Shown here piece by piece: positions 1 to 9,178 of a stretch of DNA of 64,000 bases. Both the position numbers and the translations under genes were made by a program. The notes beneath the pieces are model-generated. The model did not search any database. It was given only the letters and a program-made list of their open reading frames with translations, and was not told where the DNA came from. Each line of letters begins with the position of its first letter. Within the stretch, counting starts at the first letter, position 1. This DNA comes from JAJPHF01 sp035293805 (GTDB lineage Bacteria > Chloroflexota > UBA6077 > JAJPHF01), in assembly GCA_035293805.1 (NCBI GenBank), contig DATGMD010000025.1, forward strand, positions 1 to 64,000, read 5' to 3'.

Positions 1-1
1 C

Positions 2-1123
2 CGGCCGGGGCTGCTCGGCCTGCACTGCCCGCACCGCGGGGCGGACCTCAGCTACGGGCGGCTGGAGGACGGGGGGCTGCGCTGCCTGTACCACGGCTGG
101 CTGTTCGACCGCACCGGCCAGTGCCGGGAGCAGCCGGGCGAGCCGGCGGGCAGCACGTTTTGCCAGCGCGTGCGCCACACCGCCTATCCGTGCCTGGAGG
201 CCGCGGAGCTGATCTTCGCCTACCTCGGGCCGGGCGAGCCGCCGCTCCTGCCGGCCTACGAGTTCTTGACCGTCCCCGCCACGCAGCGCTACGTGAACAA
301 GGCGTTCCACGAGTGCAACTATCTGCAAGCCAATGAGGGCAACATCGACCCCGCCCACCTATCGTTCCTGCACTACATGATGCAGGACGACCCCAGCCGT
401 CTGCGCCTGGTCACCAAAGACGTCGCGGGCACGAGCACGACGACCAACCGGCTGTACGGCAGCGACACGTCGCCGACCATCGAGATCGAGGAAACGGACT
501 ACGGAGTGCGCATCTTCACGGTGCGCAAGGTGGGGCCGGGCGAGATCTACGTGCGCGCCTCGAACTTCATCATGCCCAACCTCAGCTCGTTCCCCGGCCA
601 GACGGGTGGGGAGGGTTACAGCGTCAACTGGCACGTGCCGATCGACGACACGCACCACTGGAAGTACATGATCAGCTTCAGCCGCGAGCGGGCCCTGGAC
701 AAGGAGGCGATGCACCGGCCCTACGCCGCCAACCTGACGGCCGACCATCGCCTGGTGCGGAACCGGGCGAACCGCTATCTGCAGGACCGGGAGGAGATGC
801 GGACGCGCAGCTTCATCGGCATGGGCGCGTTCTTCCCGGCGCACGACGCGTTCGCCACCGAGGGCGAGGGGCCGATCCAGGACCGCACGACCGAGCACCT
901 GGGCTACACCGACAAGGCGATCATCCTCGCGCGGCGGCAGCTCCTGCGCGCCATCGCGGACGTGCAGGCCGGCAAGGACCCGCAGCACGTCGTGCGCGAC
1001 CCGGCCGCCAATCGCTTCGCGCACCACGTCGTCACGTCGCAAGTGATGCCCGACCGCGCCGACTGGCGCTCGCTGTGGCGGCCCGAGGGACGGGCGGCGC
1101 CGGCGCCCGTGGCCGGCGCCTAG
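2..1123 (+). CDS. Rieske [2Fe-2S] aromatic ring-hydroxylating oxygenase, large subunit (5' truncated by window)
   Basis: Ring-hydroxylating oxygenase of the phthalate 4,5-dioxygenase type, cut by the window edge so the N-terminus is missing. The visible reading frame opens at base 2. It has a Rieske cluster motif at visible residues 9-33 (C9, H11, C28, H31 in CPHRG...CLYHGW). The mononuclear iron ligands follow as D116-x2-H119-x4-H124, with a later Asp in 'QDRTTEHLGYTD'. By family knowledge it adds O2 to a carboxylated aromatic ring and needs a separate reductase; none is in the window. A Pht4-like dehydrogenase follows 103 bp downstream, which suits sequential dioxygenation and re-aromatisation. 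The substrate cannot be assigned. Confidence 0.93.
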   Translation, partial: RPGLLGLHCPHRGADLSYGRLEDGGLRCLYHGWLFDRTGQCREQPGEPAGSTFCQRVRHTAYPCLEAAELIFAYLGPGEPPLLPAYEFLTVPATQRYVNKAFHECNYLQANEGNIDPAHLSFLHYMMQDDPSRLRLVTKDVAGTSTTTNRLYGSDTSPTIEIEETDYGVRIFTVRKVGPGEIYVRASNFIMPNLSSFPGQTGGEGYSVNWHVPIDDTHHWKYMISFSRERALDKEAMHRPYAANLTADHRLVRNRANRYLQDREEMRTRSFIGMGAFFPAHDAFATEGEGPIQDRTTEHLGYTDKAIILARRQLLRAIADVQAGKDPQHVVRDPAANRFAHHVVTSQVMPDRADWRSLWRPEGRAAPAPVAGA

Positions 1124-1172
1124 CTCCTCGACACGGCTCAGCGGCCGCGTGTGAGCTTCCAGCACAGAACAG

Positions 1173-1201
1173 TTGACCGGTAACCGGCTATTGGCCTATC
1201 C
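1173..1201 (+). promoter_or_regulatory. Possible sigma70-type promoter upstream of the Gfo/Idh/MocA gene
   Basis: TTGACC at 1173-1178, a 17-bp spacer and CTATCC at 1196-1201. The -10 is weak, so the gene could equally be read from the upstream Rieske promoter. Confidence 0.35.
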
Positions 1202-1226
1202 ATCAGCGCGCGCGTGGGAGACTCGG

Positions 1227-2414
1227 ATGGCTACCCAGTTGCGCTTTGGCATCGCCGGGCTCGGCGTGGCCAGCACCCAGATCCTGCCGTACCTGGTGAA
1301 CAATCCCCAGGCCCGCATCGTCGCCGCCAGCGACGTGCGGCGGGCGGCGCTCGACCAGTTCGAGCGCGACTTCGGCGGTGAAACGTTCCTGAGCGTCGAA
1401 GAGCTGTGCCGAAGCCCGAACGTCGACGCCCTCTACGTCTGCACGCCGAACCACCTGCACGCCGAGCACGTCATCTGCGCGGCCGAGCACGGCAAGCACG
1501 TCATCGTCGAGAAGCCGATGGCGCTCACCCTCGACGAGTGCGAGGCCATGAACACTGCCGCCGAGCGGAACGGCACGTACTTGCTCTGCGGCCACACCCA
1601 CAGCTTCGACGCGCCGATCCGCAAGATGCGCGAGATCGTGCAGAGCGGCGAACTGGGCCGCCTGGGGATGATCCACACCTGGAACTACACCGACCTGATG
1701 TACCGGCCGCGCATGCCCCACGAGCTGGACACCCGGCGCGGCGGTGGGGCGGTGTTCATCCAGGGACCGCACCAGGTGGACGTGGTGCGGCTGCTCGGCG
1801 GGGGGCTGGTGCGCAGCGTGCGCGGCAGCGCCGCGATCTGGGACGAGTCGCGGCCCAGCGAGGGCGCGTACACGGCCTTCCTGGAGTTCGAGGACGGGAC
1901 GCCCGCGACGATCGTGTACAACGGGTACGCCCACTTCGACACCGCCGAGCTGCACTACTGGGTCGGCGAGGGCGGCCAACCGCGCGATCCCAATACCAAC
2001 TTCCAGACGCGCGCCCGCCTGCGCGCGGTGGCGGACGAGGCGTCGCTCAAAGAGTCGATGCGCTACGCGGGCGAGCGCGCGGGCGACTTCGCGCACCTGC
2101 ACGACGACGCCGAGCGGCACCAGCCGTTCTTCGGGATCACGCTGGTGAGCTGCCAGCGCGGCGACCTGCGACAGTCGCCGGACGGGCTGTACCTGTACGG
2201 CGACGACGGCAAGCGCGAGATCCCGCTGGAGCGGATGGGCAGCGCCCGCGAGGCGGAGATCAACGAGCTGTACCAGGCGGTGGTCAACGACCGACCGGTG
2301 TTCCACGACGGCCGCTGGGGCGAGGCCACGCTAGAGGTCTGCCTGGCGATCTACGAGTCGGCGCGCGAGCGTCGCGACGTGCTGATGCAGCACCAGGTCC
2401 CGAGCCCGGCGTAG
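1227..2414 (+). CDS. Gfo/Idh/MocA family oxidoreductase, phthalate 4,5-cis-dihydrodiol dehydrogenase-like
   Basis: NAD(P)-dependent dehydrogenase, 395 aa. The N-terminal Rossmann fold begins 'RFGIAGLGVAS', followed by 'CTPNHLHAEH' and the family's 'EKPMAL' motif (catalytic Lys region). The middle 'NYTDLMYRPRMPHELDT..GGG..FIQGPHQVD' closely resembles what I know of Pht4 dehydrogenases, which oxidise a cis-dihydrodiol from a Rieske dioxygenase to a catechol. ATG 1227 is chosen over an in-frame upstream start because GGGAG lies just before it and the protein then begins at the Rossmann strand. It sits between a Rieske gene and a binding-protein gene. The family call is firm and the substrate is inferred. 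A second homologue is at 20412-21623. Confidence 0.9.
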   Translation: MATQLRFGIAGLGVASTQILPYLVNNPQARIVAASDVRRAALDQFERDFGGETFLSVEELCRSPNVDALYVCTPNHLHAEHVICAAEHGKHVIVEKPMALTLDECEAMNTAAERNGTYLLCGHTHSFDAPIRKMREIVQSGELGRLGMIHTWNYTDLMYRPRMPHELDTRRGGGAVFIQGPHQVDVVRLLGGGLVRSVRGSAAIWDESRPSEGAYTAFLEFEDGTPATIVYNGYAHFDTAELHYWVGEGGQPRDPNTNFQTRARLRAVADEASLKESMRYAGERAGDFAHLHDDAERHQPFFGITLVSCQRGDLRQSPDGLYLYGDDGKREIPLERMGSAREAEINELYQAVVNDRPVFHDGRWGEATLEVCLAIYESARERRDVLMQHQVPSPA

Positions 2415-2419
2415 CAGGC

Positions 2420-2475
2420 CGTTACGCGCATTCTGATTGGGCGTGAGTTCACGATACATCAGAACGCGCGTAACG
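2420..2475. promoter_or_regulatory. Large inverted repeat just upstream of a binding-protein gene
   Basis: Arms 2420-2437 and 2458-2475 are complementary over 18 bp with one mismatch (A2430), separated by a 20-nt loop. The right arm touches the GAGGAG ribosome-binding site of the TTG-start gene at 2490. It could be a terminator of the preceding gene, an attenuator or an operator; there is no T-tract. Confidence 0.55.
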
Positions 2476-2489
2476 AGGAGAAAACGAAG

Positions 2490-3668
2490 TTGGTCAGACA
2501 GCGAGTACGCCGCGCGCGGCTCCCCGCGGCGCTCGGCATCGTGCTGCTGGTGGCCGCGTGCGGGCCAGCGCCAGCGAGCGCGCCCGCCGGGGCGCCGGCC
2601 GGGGGCGCCGGGGCGGGGGGCGCGGCGGGTGAAGCGGCCGCGGCGGCGCCGGCGGACGCGCCGGCGGGCTGGGAGGAGACGGTCGCCGCGGCGAAGCAGG
2701 AAGGGACGCTCGTGCTCTCGGGCCCGCCGGGCCAGCTGTGGCGCGACGGGCTGCTGCTGTTCGAGAAGGACTACCCGGGGATCAAGGTCGAGCTGACGGG
2801 GCAGAACTCGCGCGACTACTGGCCGCGGGTGTTCCAGGAGCGCGCGGCCGGGCAGTACCTCTGGGACCTGCGCGTGGGCGGCCCGGACCCGCAGGTGTTC
2901 CAGGCCCGCGACGGGGGCGCGCTGGACCCCGTGCGGCCGCTGCTGGTGCTGCCGGAGGTCACCGACGAGAGCAAGTGGTTCGGCGGCTTCGACGGACTCT
3001 ACGCCGACGCGGCGAAGCAGTACCTGCCGGCCTTCATCGCCCAGTCGTCGCCCACGGCCTATGTGAACCGGGGCGTCGTGTCGGAGGCCGACCTGAGCAG
3101 CGACCGGCAGCTCGTCGAGCCGCGCTGGCGGGGCAAGATCGCGATCGCCGATCCGGCGGGCGGCGCCGGCCTGGGCACGCTGACGACGCTGCTGGCCGCG
3201 TATGGCGAGGATTACGTGCAGGACTTGCTGAGCAAGCAGGACCTGGCCGTGACCGGCGACAATCGGCAGCTGGCCGAGTGGGTGGTGCGCGGCCGCTACC
3301 CCATCGGCATCGGCGTGACGGACGACGAGCTGCTCCTGTTCCAGCAGCAGGGCTTGACCTTCGACGTGCGGGGGCTGGGCGGCGCACGGAAGCTCTCGCT
3401 CGGGTTCGGCGGCATCCAGCTCATGAACCGCGCGCCCCACCCGAACGCGGCCAAGGTCTTCGCCAACTGGCTGCTGACGCGGGACACGCAGGCCCGGCTC
3501 GCGCCGTTGGTGGAGTTCAACAGCCGGCGCACCGACGTACCCCCCGTGAGCCCCGCCGACGCGCTCGACCCCAGCCACCTGCAAGACTACGTGCCGCACC
3601 AGTACGAAGAGCTGCTGCCCACTCGCCAGCGCGCTCAGCAACTCGGCAAGGACCTGCTCGCCAAATAG
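2490..3668 (+). CDS. ABC transporter substrate-binding lipoprotein (extracellular solute-binding family 1 / Fe3+-type)
   Basis: Periplasmic or surface-anchored binding protein, 392 aa. It has a lipoprotein signal with lipobox 'LVAAC', an Ala/Gly/Pro-rich linker to about residue 55, then the mature fold starting 'WEETVAAAKQEGTLVLSGP'. It starts at TTG with GAGGAG at 2475-2480, 9 nt upstream. Strongly similar to the proteins at 6766 and 9179 (shared 'LWDLRVGGPDPQVF', 'VTGDNRQLAEWVVRGRYPIGIG', 'HPNAAKVFANWL'), so the three are recent paralogues. It lies between Gfo and UbiD genes, suggesting an aromatic-acid ligand. No permease or ATPase is nearby. Confidence 0.92.
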   Translation: MVRQRVRRARLPAALGIVLLVAACGPAPASAPAGAPAGGAGAGGAAGEAAAAAPADAPAGWEETVAAAKQEGTLVLSGPPGQLWRDGLLLFEKDYPGIKVELTGQNSRDYWPRVFQERAAGQYLWDLRVGGPDPQVFQARDGGALDPVRPLLVLPEVTDESKWFGGFDGLYADAAKQYLPAFIAQSSPTAYVNRGVVSEADLSSDRQLVEPRWRGKIAIADPAGGAGLGTLTTLLAAYGEDYVQDLLSKQDLAVTGDNRQLAEWVVRGRYPIGIGVTDDELLLFQQQGLTFDVRGLGGARKLSLGFGGIQLMNRAPHPNAAKVFANWLLTRDTQARLAPLVEFNSRRTDVPPVSPADALDPSHLQDYVPHQYEELLPTRQRAQQLGKDLLAK

Positions 3669-3839
3669 ACCGCCGGCGGCCGGGGAGCCGCCGTGGGGAC
3701 GCGACGTGCGGCACTGCGCGCGTCGCCGGCTCGCGCGGTGAATCGCGGGCCGCTCGACCCGTCCTGGGATCGCGTGTGTGGTAGCGGACAGACGGCGGCG
3801 CGCGGCGTGACACCCGCCGGTTCGTCAGAGGAGGAGAGA

Positions 3840-5318
3840 GTGGCAGTCGAGACCGCGGCGCCGACCGGAGCGACCTTCGACGACCTGCGCACGTTCATCG
3901 CCGCCTGCCAGGAGATCGACGACTGGCGGCAGATCGACGGCGCGGACTGGGACCTGGAGATCGGCGCGCTGACCGAGGCCACCGCCGACCTCGTGCCGGG
4001 CCCGCCGATGCTGCTGTTCGACCACATCAAGGACTACCCGCCCGGCTACCGCGTGGCCAGCCTGACGCTGGCGTCGCACCGGCGCGTGGCGCTGGCGCTG
4101 GGCCTGCCGACGGACCTGCCGAAGCTCGACCTGGTGCGCCTGGCGGCGCGCAAGATTCGGGACGTCAAGCCGATCCCGCCCGTCGAGGTGCAAGCGAGCC
4201 CGCTGCTGGAGAACACGCTGACGGGCGACGCGGTCGACCTGCTGCGGTTCCCCACGCCGCGCTTCCACGCCCAGGACGGCGGCCGCTACATCGGCACAGG
4301 AGACGCCATCATCCAGCGCGACCCGGACAGCGGCTTCATCAACGTCGGCACCTACCGCGTGCAGGTCCACGACCACAACCGCCTGGGCCTGTGGGTCAGC
4401 CCGGGGCAGCACGGCCGCCTGATCTTCCAGCGCTACTGGGAGCGGGGCGAAGCCTGTCCGGTCGTCGCGGTGTTCGGCGGCGACCCGCTCACGTTCCTCG
4501 CGGGCTACCAGAAGATCCCGTGGGGCAAGTCGGAGCTGGAGTACACCGGCGGGCTGCGCGAGCGGCCGCTGCCGGTCCTGCGCGGGCCAATCACCGGGCT
4601 GCCGATCCCGGCGGGCTCGGAGATCGCCGTGGAGGGGGAGATCCCGCCGCTCGAGGAGGACGGCCAGGCCGAAGGGCCGTTCGGCGAGTGGCCGGGCTAC
4701 TATTCCGGCGGCACGATCGGCACCGGCCGGCCGCAGCCCGTCATTCGCGTGAAGGCCATCTACTACCGCGACGAGCCGATCATCGTGAACCAGGCGCCGA
4801 TGTGGCCGGGCGCGCCGGTCATGGGCCTGCCCACGAGCGCCGGCCTGCTGTGGGACCAGCTAGAGAACGCGGGCATTCAGGACATCCAGGGGGTCTACAG
4901 CTTCACCTCGTACCTCACCGTGGTCGCCATCCGGCAGCGCTACGCGGGGCACGCCAAGCAGGTGGGCCACGCGGCGCTCGCGTGCTCGGCGGCGGCGCGC
5001 AACGGGCGGTACATCGTGGTGGTGGACGAGGACATCGACGTGACCGACCTCAAGGAAGTGCTGTGGGCGATGCAGACGCGGGTGGACCCGTACACCGACA
5101 TCGAGTTGATCGACGGCACCTGGAGCACCCCGCTGGACCCCCGCATGCCGCCGGACAAGCGGGCGTCGGGCGATCACACGAACAGCCGGGCGATCTTCTA
5201 CGCGGTGCGGCCCTGGCCCTGGCGGGAGAAGTTCCCGCGAGTGAGCCGCAGCGAGCGGGAGCTGCGCCGCGCCGTCGTGGAGAAGTACCGCGACGTTTTG
5301 CCTTTCCCGCCGCTGTAG
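3840..5318 (+). CDS. UbiD family decarboxylase (prFMN-dependent)
   Basis: UbiD-type (de)carboxylase, 492 aa, expected to use prenylated FMN to remove a carboxyl group from an aromatic or alpha,beta-unsaturated acid. The signature 'EGPFGEWPGYY' holds the two acidic residues E278 and E283, matching the family's catalytic acidic pair. GTG 3840 is chosen because GAGGAGGAG lies directly upstream and earlier codons look non-coding. UbiD enzymes need prFMN made by a UbiX partner; none is seen here. Between a binding protein and a Rieske oxygenase it plausibly decarboxylates a dihydroxylated aromatic acid. A second, more divergent UbiD is at 60645. Confidence 0.93.
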   Translation: MAVETAAPTGATFDDLRTFIAACQEIDDWRQIDGADWDLEIGALTEATADLVPGPPMLLFDHIKDYPPGYRVASLTLASHRRVALALGLPTDLPKLDLVRLAARKIRDVKPIPPVEVQASPLLENTLTGDAVDLLRFPTPRFHAQDGGRYIGTGDAIIQRDPDSGFINVGTYRVQVHDHNRLGLWVSPGQHGRLIFQRYWERGEACPVVAVFGGDPLTFLAGYQKIPWGKSELEYTGGLRERPLPVLRGPITGLPIPAGSEIAVEGEIPPLEEDGQAEGPFGEWPGYYSGGTIGTGRPQPVIRVKAIYYRDEPIIVNQAPMWPGAPVMGLPTSAGLLWDQLENAGIQDIQGVYSFTSYLTVVAIRQRYAGHAKQVGHAALACSAAARNGRYIVVVDEDIDVTDLKEVLWAMQTRVDPYTDIELIDGTWSTPLDPRMPPDKRASGDHTNSRAIFYAVRPWPWREKFPRVSRSERELRRAVVEKYRDVLPFPPL

Positions 5319-5421
5319 CATGGTGCCAAGGGGCACCGGTCGGGCGGGGGGAGCGTCCCACGCCCGACCGGGCGCCGTGGCGGAGCAGGCGCCCAGGCCG
5401 CTGGTAGAGGAGACGAGCACG

Positions 5422-6696
5422 ATGCTGACGCGCGAGGAGAACGCGCTGCTGACGCGGACCGGGCCGGGCACGCCGCTGGGCGCGCTGTTCCGGCGCTACT
5501 GGCTGCCGGTCCTGCTCTCCGAAGAGCTGCCGGAGCCGGACGGCGACCCGAAGCAGGTGCGCCTGCTGGGCGAGCGGCTCGTCGCCTTCCGCGACACGCG
5601 GGGCCGCGTGGGCTTGCTGGAGGAGGCGTGCCCGCACCGCTGCGCCTCGCTGGCCTACGGCCGCAACGAGGAGTGCGGCCTGCGCTGCATCTACCATGGC
5701 TGGAAAGTGGACGTGGACGGCAACATCCTGGAGACGCCGCCCGAGCCGCCGGAGAGCACCTTCAAGGACCGCATCAAGCACGTGGCCTACCCCACCCGCG
5801 AGGCGAACGGCTCGATCTGGGCCTACCTGGGGCCGCGCGACCAGATGCCCCCGTTCCCGGAATGGGAGTGGCAGCGCGCGCCGGCCGCGCAGTTCGGGGT
5901 GACGAAGATCTACGAGGACTGCAACTACCTGCAAGGGGTGGAGGGCAGCATCGACTCGGCGCACTCCGACTACCTGCACTCCTCGAACATCCGTGGCCGC
6001 CCGCGCGACCACGCTCCCCGCCTGGAGACCCAGGACACCGCCTACGGCTTTCGCTACGCCGCCATCCGCAAGCCGGATGTCAACCCCGAGCGGCAGCAGT
6101 ACGTGCGCGTCACCATCTGGGTCGCGCCGTGCCACGTGCTCATCCCGCCGCTGCGCTCGCGCGTCGCCGGCTCGGCGACGGACGGGGACGAGGTGGCGGT
6201 CCACCAGGCCTGGGTGCCGCTGGACGACGAGCACAACGCGTTCTTCACGTTCGCCTACAACCGCACCGGCCCGCTGCCCGCCCACTGGCGCGAGCACGCG
6301 GCGAGCTTCGGCCTGGCGAGCAACTACGGCTGGCCGCGGCGCAATCGCGCGAACCTGCACCTGCAGGACCGGGCGGCGATGCGCGCCGGCAACTGGTCGG
6401 GCATCGAGGGCGTCAACGAGCAGGACTTCGCGATGGTCGAGAGCATGGGGCCGATCGTGGACCGCAGCCGCGAGCACCTCGGCGCCAGCGACGTGGCCGT
6501 GATCCGCATGCGGCGGCGGCTGCTGCAGGCAGTGCGGGCCGTGCAGGCCGGCGAGGTGCCGATCGGGCTGGACCCGGCGATTCCGTACGGGCGCATCGCG
6601 ACCGACGAGCGGATCATCCCGATCGACGCGCCGTGGGAGAGCGTGGCCGCCTTCGCCGGCGAGTACGTGCCCGATCCCGCCGCGGCGCGCGCTTGA
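5422..6696 (+). CDS. Rieske [2Fe-2S] oxygenase, phthalate 4,5-dioxygenase-like
   Basis: Ring-hydroxylating oxygenase large subunit, 424 aa, complete. It opens with 'MLTREENALLTRTGPGTPLG', typical of phthalate 4,5-dioxygenase relatives. Rieske ligands are C70, H72, C89 and H92; the iron facial triad is D178, H181, H186 in 'GSIDSAHSDYLH'. Note the cysteine in 'CPHRC' where most relatives have glycine. ATG 5422 has GAGGAG 9-14 nt upstream. It follows UbiD by about 100 bp and precedes a binding-protein gene, probably one transcript. Substrate unknown. Confidence 0.94.
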   Translation: MLTREENALLTRTGPGTPLGALFRRYWLPVLLSEELPEPDGDPKQVRLLGERLVAFRDTRGRVGLLEEACPHRCASLAYGRNEECGLRCIYHGWKVDVDGNILETPPEPPESTFKDRIKHVAYPTREANGSIWAYLGPRDQMPPFPEWEWQRAPAAQFGVTKIYEDCNYLQGVEGSIDSAHSDYLHSSNIRGRPRDHAPRLETQDTAYGFRYAAIRKPDVNPERQQYVRVTIWVAPCHVLIPPLRSRVAGSATDGDEVAVHQAWVPLDDEHNAFFTFAYNRTGPLPAHWREHAASFGLASNYGWPRRNRANLHLQDRAAMRAGNWSGIEGVNEQDFAMVESMGPIVDRSREHLGASDVAVIRMRRRLLQAVRAVQAGEVPIGLDPAIPYGRIATDERIIPIDAPWESVAAFAGEYVPDPAAARA

Positions 6697-6765
6697 GCCA
6701 TATCACCGCGCCGGGCGCCGCGGTCCCAACCGGCGCTCGGTCGCACGCTCTTGGGAGGTCGCCCG

Positions 6766-7959
6766 ATGCGTCGTACTAGCACCCCGCCTGCCGATCGGCC
6801 GCTCGCGCTGCTGGTCCTGCTCGCGCTGCTGGCCGCGTGCGGCCCCACGGCCGGATCGGGCGGCGCCGCGCCCGCCGCGCGGCCCGGGAGCGGCGAGCCG
6901 CCCGCCGCGGCGTCCGCGTCGCCGGCCGCGGCGACCGGCGACAGCGCGGCCGCGCCCGCCGGCTGGGACCAGATGGTTGCCGCGGCCAAACAAGAGGGCC
7001 GCCTCGTCATCTCGGCGCCCGCCAACACGATCTGGCGCGAGCAGCTGACCGCGTTCCAGAAGGACTACCCGGAGATCCAGGTAGAGTACACCGGCGGCAA
7101 CTCGCGCGACTTCTGGCCGCGCGTCAGCCAGGAGCGGGCGGGCAACCAGTTTCTCTGGGACGTGCGCATCGGCGGCCCCGACCCGCAGGTGTTCGCCGCC
7201 CAGGACGACGGTGTGATCGAGCCGGCGCGGCCGCATCTGGTCTTGCCGGAGGTCGTGGACGACAGCAAGTGGTTCGGCGGGTTCGACAGCATCTGGGCCG
7301 ACACGGAGCACCGGTTCATCCCGGGCTTCCTGGCGACCGCCTCGTCGCCGGTCTACGTGAATCGCGACCTGGTGCCAGAGCCCGAGATCCGCAGCGAGCG
7401 CGACCTGCTGGACCCGAAATGGCGCGGCAAGATCGTCATCCAGGACCCGCGCGGCGGCGCCGGGCTGGGGTTCCTCGCCACCTTTTTGCAGGTCCACGGC
7501 GAGCAGTTCGTGCGCGATCTGCTGCGGCAGGACCTGGTCGTGACGGGCGACAACCGGCAACTGGCCGAGTGGCTGGTGCGCGGGCGCTACCCGATCGCCA
7601 TCGGCCTCCGCAGCTATGACCTGCTGCTTTTCCAGCAGGAGGGGCTGGGCAAGAACGTGCTGCCCGTCCGGACGGAGGCCATCCCGCTCTCCATCGGCTC
7701 GGGGAGCATCCAGCTGCTCACGCGGGCGCCGCACCCCAACGCGGCAGCCGTGTTCAGCAACTGGCTCATGACGCAGCGCGTGCAGCAGTCGCTCACGCAG
7801 GCGACCGGCGAGAACAGCCGCCGCACCGACGTGCCCGCGGCCACGCCAGCGGAAGCGCCGGACTGGACGCAGATGGACAAGTACGTGTCCCACCAGGACG
7901 AGGCGCTGCTGCCCGTCCGCGTGAAGGCGCTGCAGCTAGCCGACGAGCTGCTCAAGTAA
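6766..7959 (+). CDS. ABC transporter substrate-binding lipoprotein (family 1)
   Basis: Binding protein of 397 aa with a lipobox 'LLAACG', an Ala/Pro-rich linker, then 'GWDQMVAAAKQEGRLVIS'. Start ATG 6766 has GGGAGG 7 nt upstream. It shares long motifs with the paralogues at 2490 and 9179 ('DDSKWFGGFDSIWAD', 'VTGDNRQLAEWLVRGRYPIAIG', 'APHPNAAAVFSNWL'). It probably delivers a substrate for the neighbouring Rieske/UbiD enzymes. The gene is followed by a 13-bp hairpin. No cognate permease is present. Confidence 0.92.
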   Translation: MRRTSTPPADRPLALLVLLALLAACGPTAGSGGAAPAARPGSGEPPAAASASPAAATGDSAAAPAGWDQMVAAAKQEGRLVISAPANTIWREQLTAFQKDYPEIQVEYTGGNSRDFWPRVSQERAGNQFLWDVRIGGPDPQVFAAQDDGVIEPARPHLVLPEVVDDSKWFGGFDSIWADTEHRFIPGFLATASSPVYVNRDLVPEPEIRSERDLLDPKWRGKIVIQDPRGGAGLGFLATFLQVHGEQFVRDLLRQDLVVTGDNRQLAEWLVRGRYPIAIGLRSYDLLLFQQEGLGKNVLPVRTEAIPLSIGSGSIQLLTRAPHPNAAAVFSNWLMTQRVQQSLTQATGENSRRTDVPAATPAEAPDWTQMDKYVSHQDEALLPVRVKALQLADELLK

Positions 7960-7968
7960 GGGGACGAG

Positions 7969-8000
7969 CGGGGCGGCCCGCCTGCGAGCGGGCCGCCCCG
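7969..8000. terminator. Perfect 13-bp GC hairpin between binding protein and SDR genes
   Basis: Arms 7969-7981 (CGGGGCGGCCCGC) and 7988-8000 with a 6-nt loop, 10 bp after the stop codon. There is no U-tract, so it may terminate weakly, pause transcription or protect the 3' end. Confidence 0.6.
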
Positions 8001-8023
8001 CTGGATACCGCAAGGGGGTGCCC

Positions 8024-8890
8024 ATGCCACTACCGATCGAGCTGGACCTGCAAGGCCGTGTGGCGGTCATCACCGGCGGCGCCCGCGGCATGGGCGCTGC
8101 CTACGTGCGCGGCTTCCTCGAGGAGGGCGCGCGGGTGGTCGCCGCCGACCGCTCGTGGACGGGCGTGGAGGGGTTCCAGCAGGAGCTGGAGGCGCGCGGC
8201 GTGCTGTGCCTGGACATGGACGTGACCGACGACGCGCAGCTAGATCGGGCCTACCAGGCGACGCTCGACCGTTTCGGCACGGTGGACGCGCTGGTGAACA
8301 ACGCGGCCATGCGCTCGCGCGACCTGTTCCCGCCGCACGGGCGCCGTCTGACGCTGGAGACGTCGGACGAGGATTTCCTGCGGATGTACAGCGTCAACGT
8401 GTTCGGGGCGCTGAAGGTGATCCGCCGCTTCGTGCGGCCGATGCTGGAGAAGCAGCGCGGCAGCATCGTGAACGTCGTGAGCAGCGGCAGCCTATTCCAC
8501 GCGCAAGGTGGCGCCTACGCGGCCTTGCGGCCGGACAGCGTGGAGCAGCCGTACATGTCGTCGAAGGCGGCGCTCGCCAACCTGTCGTTCTACCTGGCCG
8601 CCGAGCTGAAGGACGCGGGCGTGGCGGTGAACGCCGTGGTGCCGGGCCACACGCGCACGACCGGCTTCGACGAGCAGAACCGCGCGCGCCTGGCCGAGGG
8701 GCGGCGGCCCGGGCCGCTGCCGTACGTGCCGGAGCACGTCGTGCCGCTCGTGCTCTTCCTGGCCTCGCAGGACGCGCGCGGGGTGACGGGCCGGATGTTC
8801 GACGCGGTGCAGTGGAACCGGGAGCACGGGCTGGGCGACGACCGCTGGCGCGACACGGCCTTCTCCTACGACGCGCTGCTGCCTGGCTGA
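8024..8890 (+). CDS. Short-chain dehydrogenase/reductase (SDR)
   Basis: Classical SDR oxidoreductase, 288 aa. Visible features are the cofactor loop 'GGARGMGAAY', the 'NNAA' motif, the catalytic serine in 'VNVVSSGSLF' and the Y-x3-K pair in 'PYMSSKAAL'. ATG 8024 is preferred over GTG 8018, which falls too close to the AAGGGGG site. Oxidation of a hydroxyl or dihydrodiol intermediate fits the neighbourhood, but the substrate is not evident. Last gene of the first plus-strand run; the next binding-protein gene has its own promoter. Confidence 0.9.
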   Translation: MPLPIELDLQGRVAVITGGARGMGAAYVRGFLEEGARVVAADRSWTGVEGFQQELEARGVLCLDMDVTDDAQLDRAYQATLDRFGTVDALVNNAAMRSRDLFPPHGRRLTLETSDEDFLRMYSVNVFGALKVIRRFVRPMLEKQRGSIVNVVSSGSLFHAQGGAYAALRPDSVEQPYMSSKAALANLSFYLAAELKDAGVAVNAVVPGHTRTTGFDEQNRARLAEGRRPGPLPYVPEHVVPLVLFLASQDARGVTGRMFDAVQWNREHGLGDDRWRDTAFSYDALLPG

Positions 8891-8923
8891 TACCCGGCCC
8901 GGTCCGCCGGTTCGGTTAGCGGG

Positions 8924-8965
8924 GCGCCCCCTCACCCCGACCCTCTCCCAGGGGGAGAGGGAGGA
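8924..8965. repeat. Dispersed palindromic repeat, single copy
   Basis: A copy of the GC-rich intergenic repeat 'CCCTCACCCCGACCCTCTCC' followed by 'CAGGGGGAGAGGGAG'. The inner part can fold as CCCTCTCCC/GGGAGAGGG. Further copies are at 10367, 23143 and 54351. Confidence 0.8.
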
Positions 8966-9090
8966 GGCGAACGCTAGCTCCGCATGCGGTATGAGCCGGC
9001 GCGGCCCCGCGCGGCGGGCCGCCCGTCCGGGACGGCAAGCGGCAAGCGTGTCGCGGGCGCTGGCCGCGCACCGGCGGGAGAGGTGGCCGG

Positions 9091-9119
9091 TTGACAGGCC
9101 GCCGGGCGGCGCGAATAAT
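9091..9119 (+). promoter_or_regulatory. Strong sigma70-type promoter for the binding-protein gene at 9179
   Basis: Perfect TTGACA at 9091-9096, a 17-bp spacer and AATAAT at 9114-9119, about 60 bp before the ATG. The AT-rich -10 stands out in very GC-rich DNA. Confidence 0.75.
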
Positions 9120-9178
9120 CAGCGGCCAGTCGAGCGACAGTATTTTCGGGTGACCGCGGCAAGCGGGGAGGTAGGCGA

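Noticed and set aside
359..1165. Long antisense frames opposite the Rieske and Gfo genes
   Set aside because: Arg/Val/His-rich shadow translations of high-GC coding sequence without domains.
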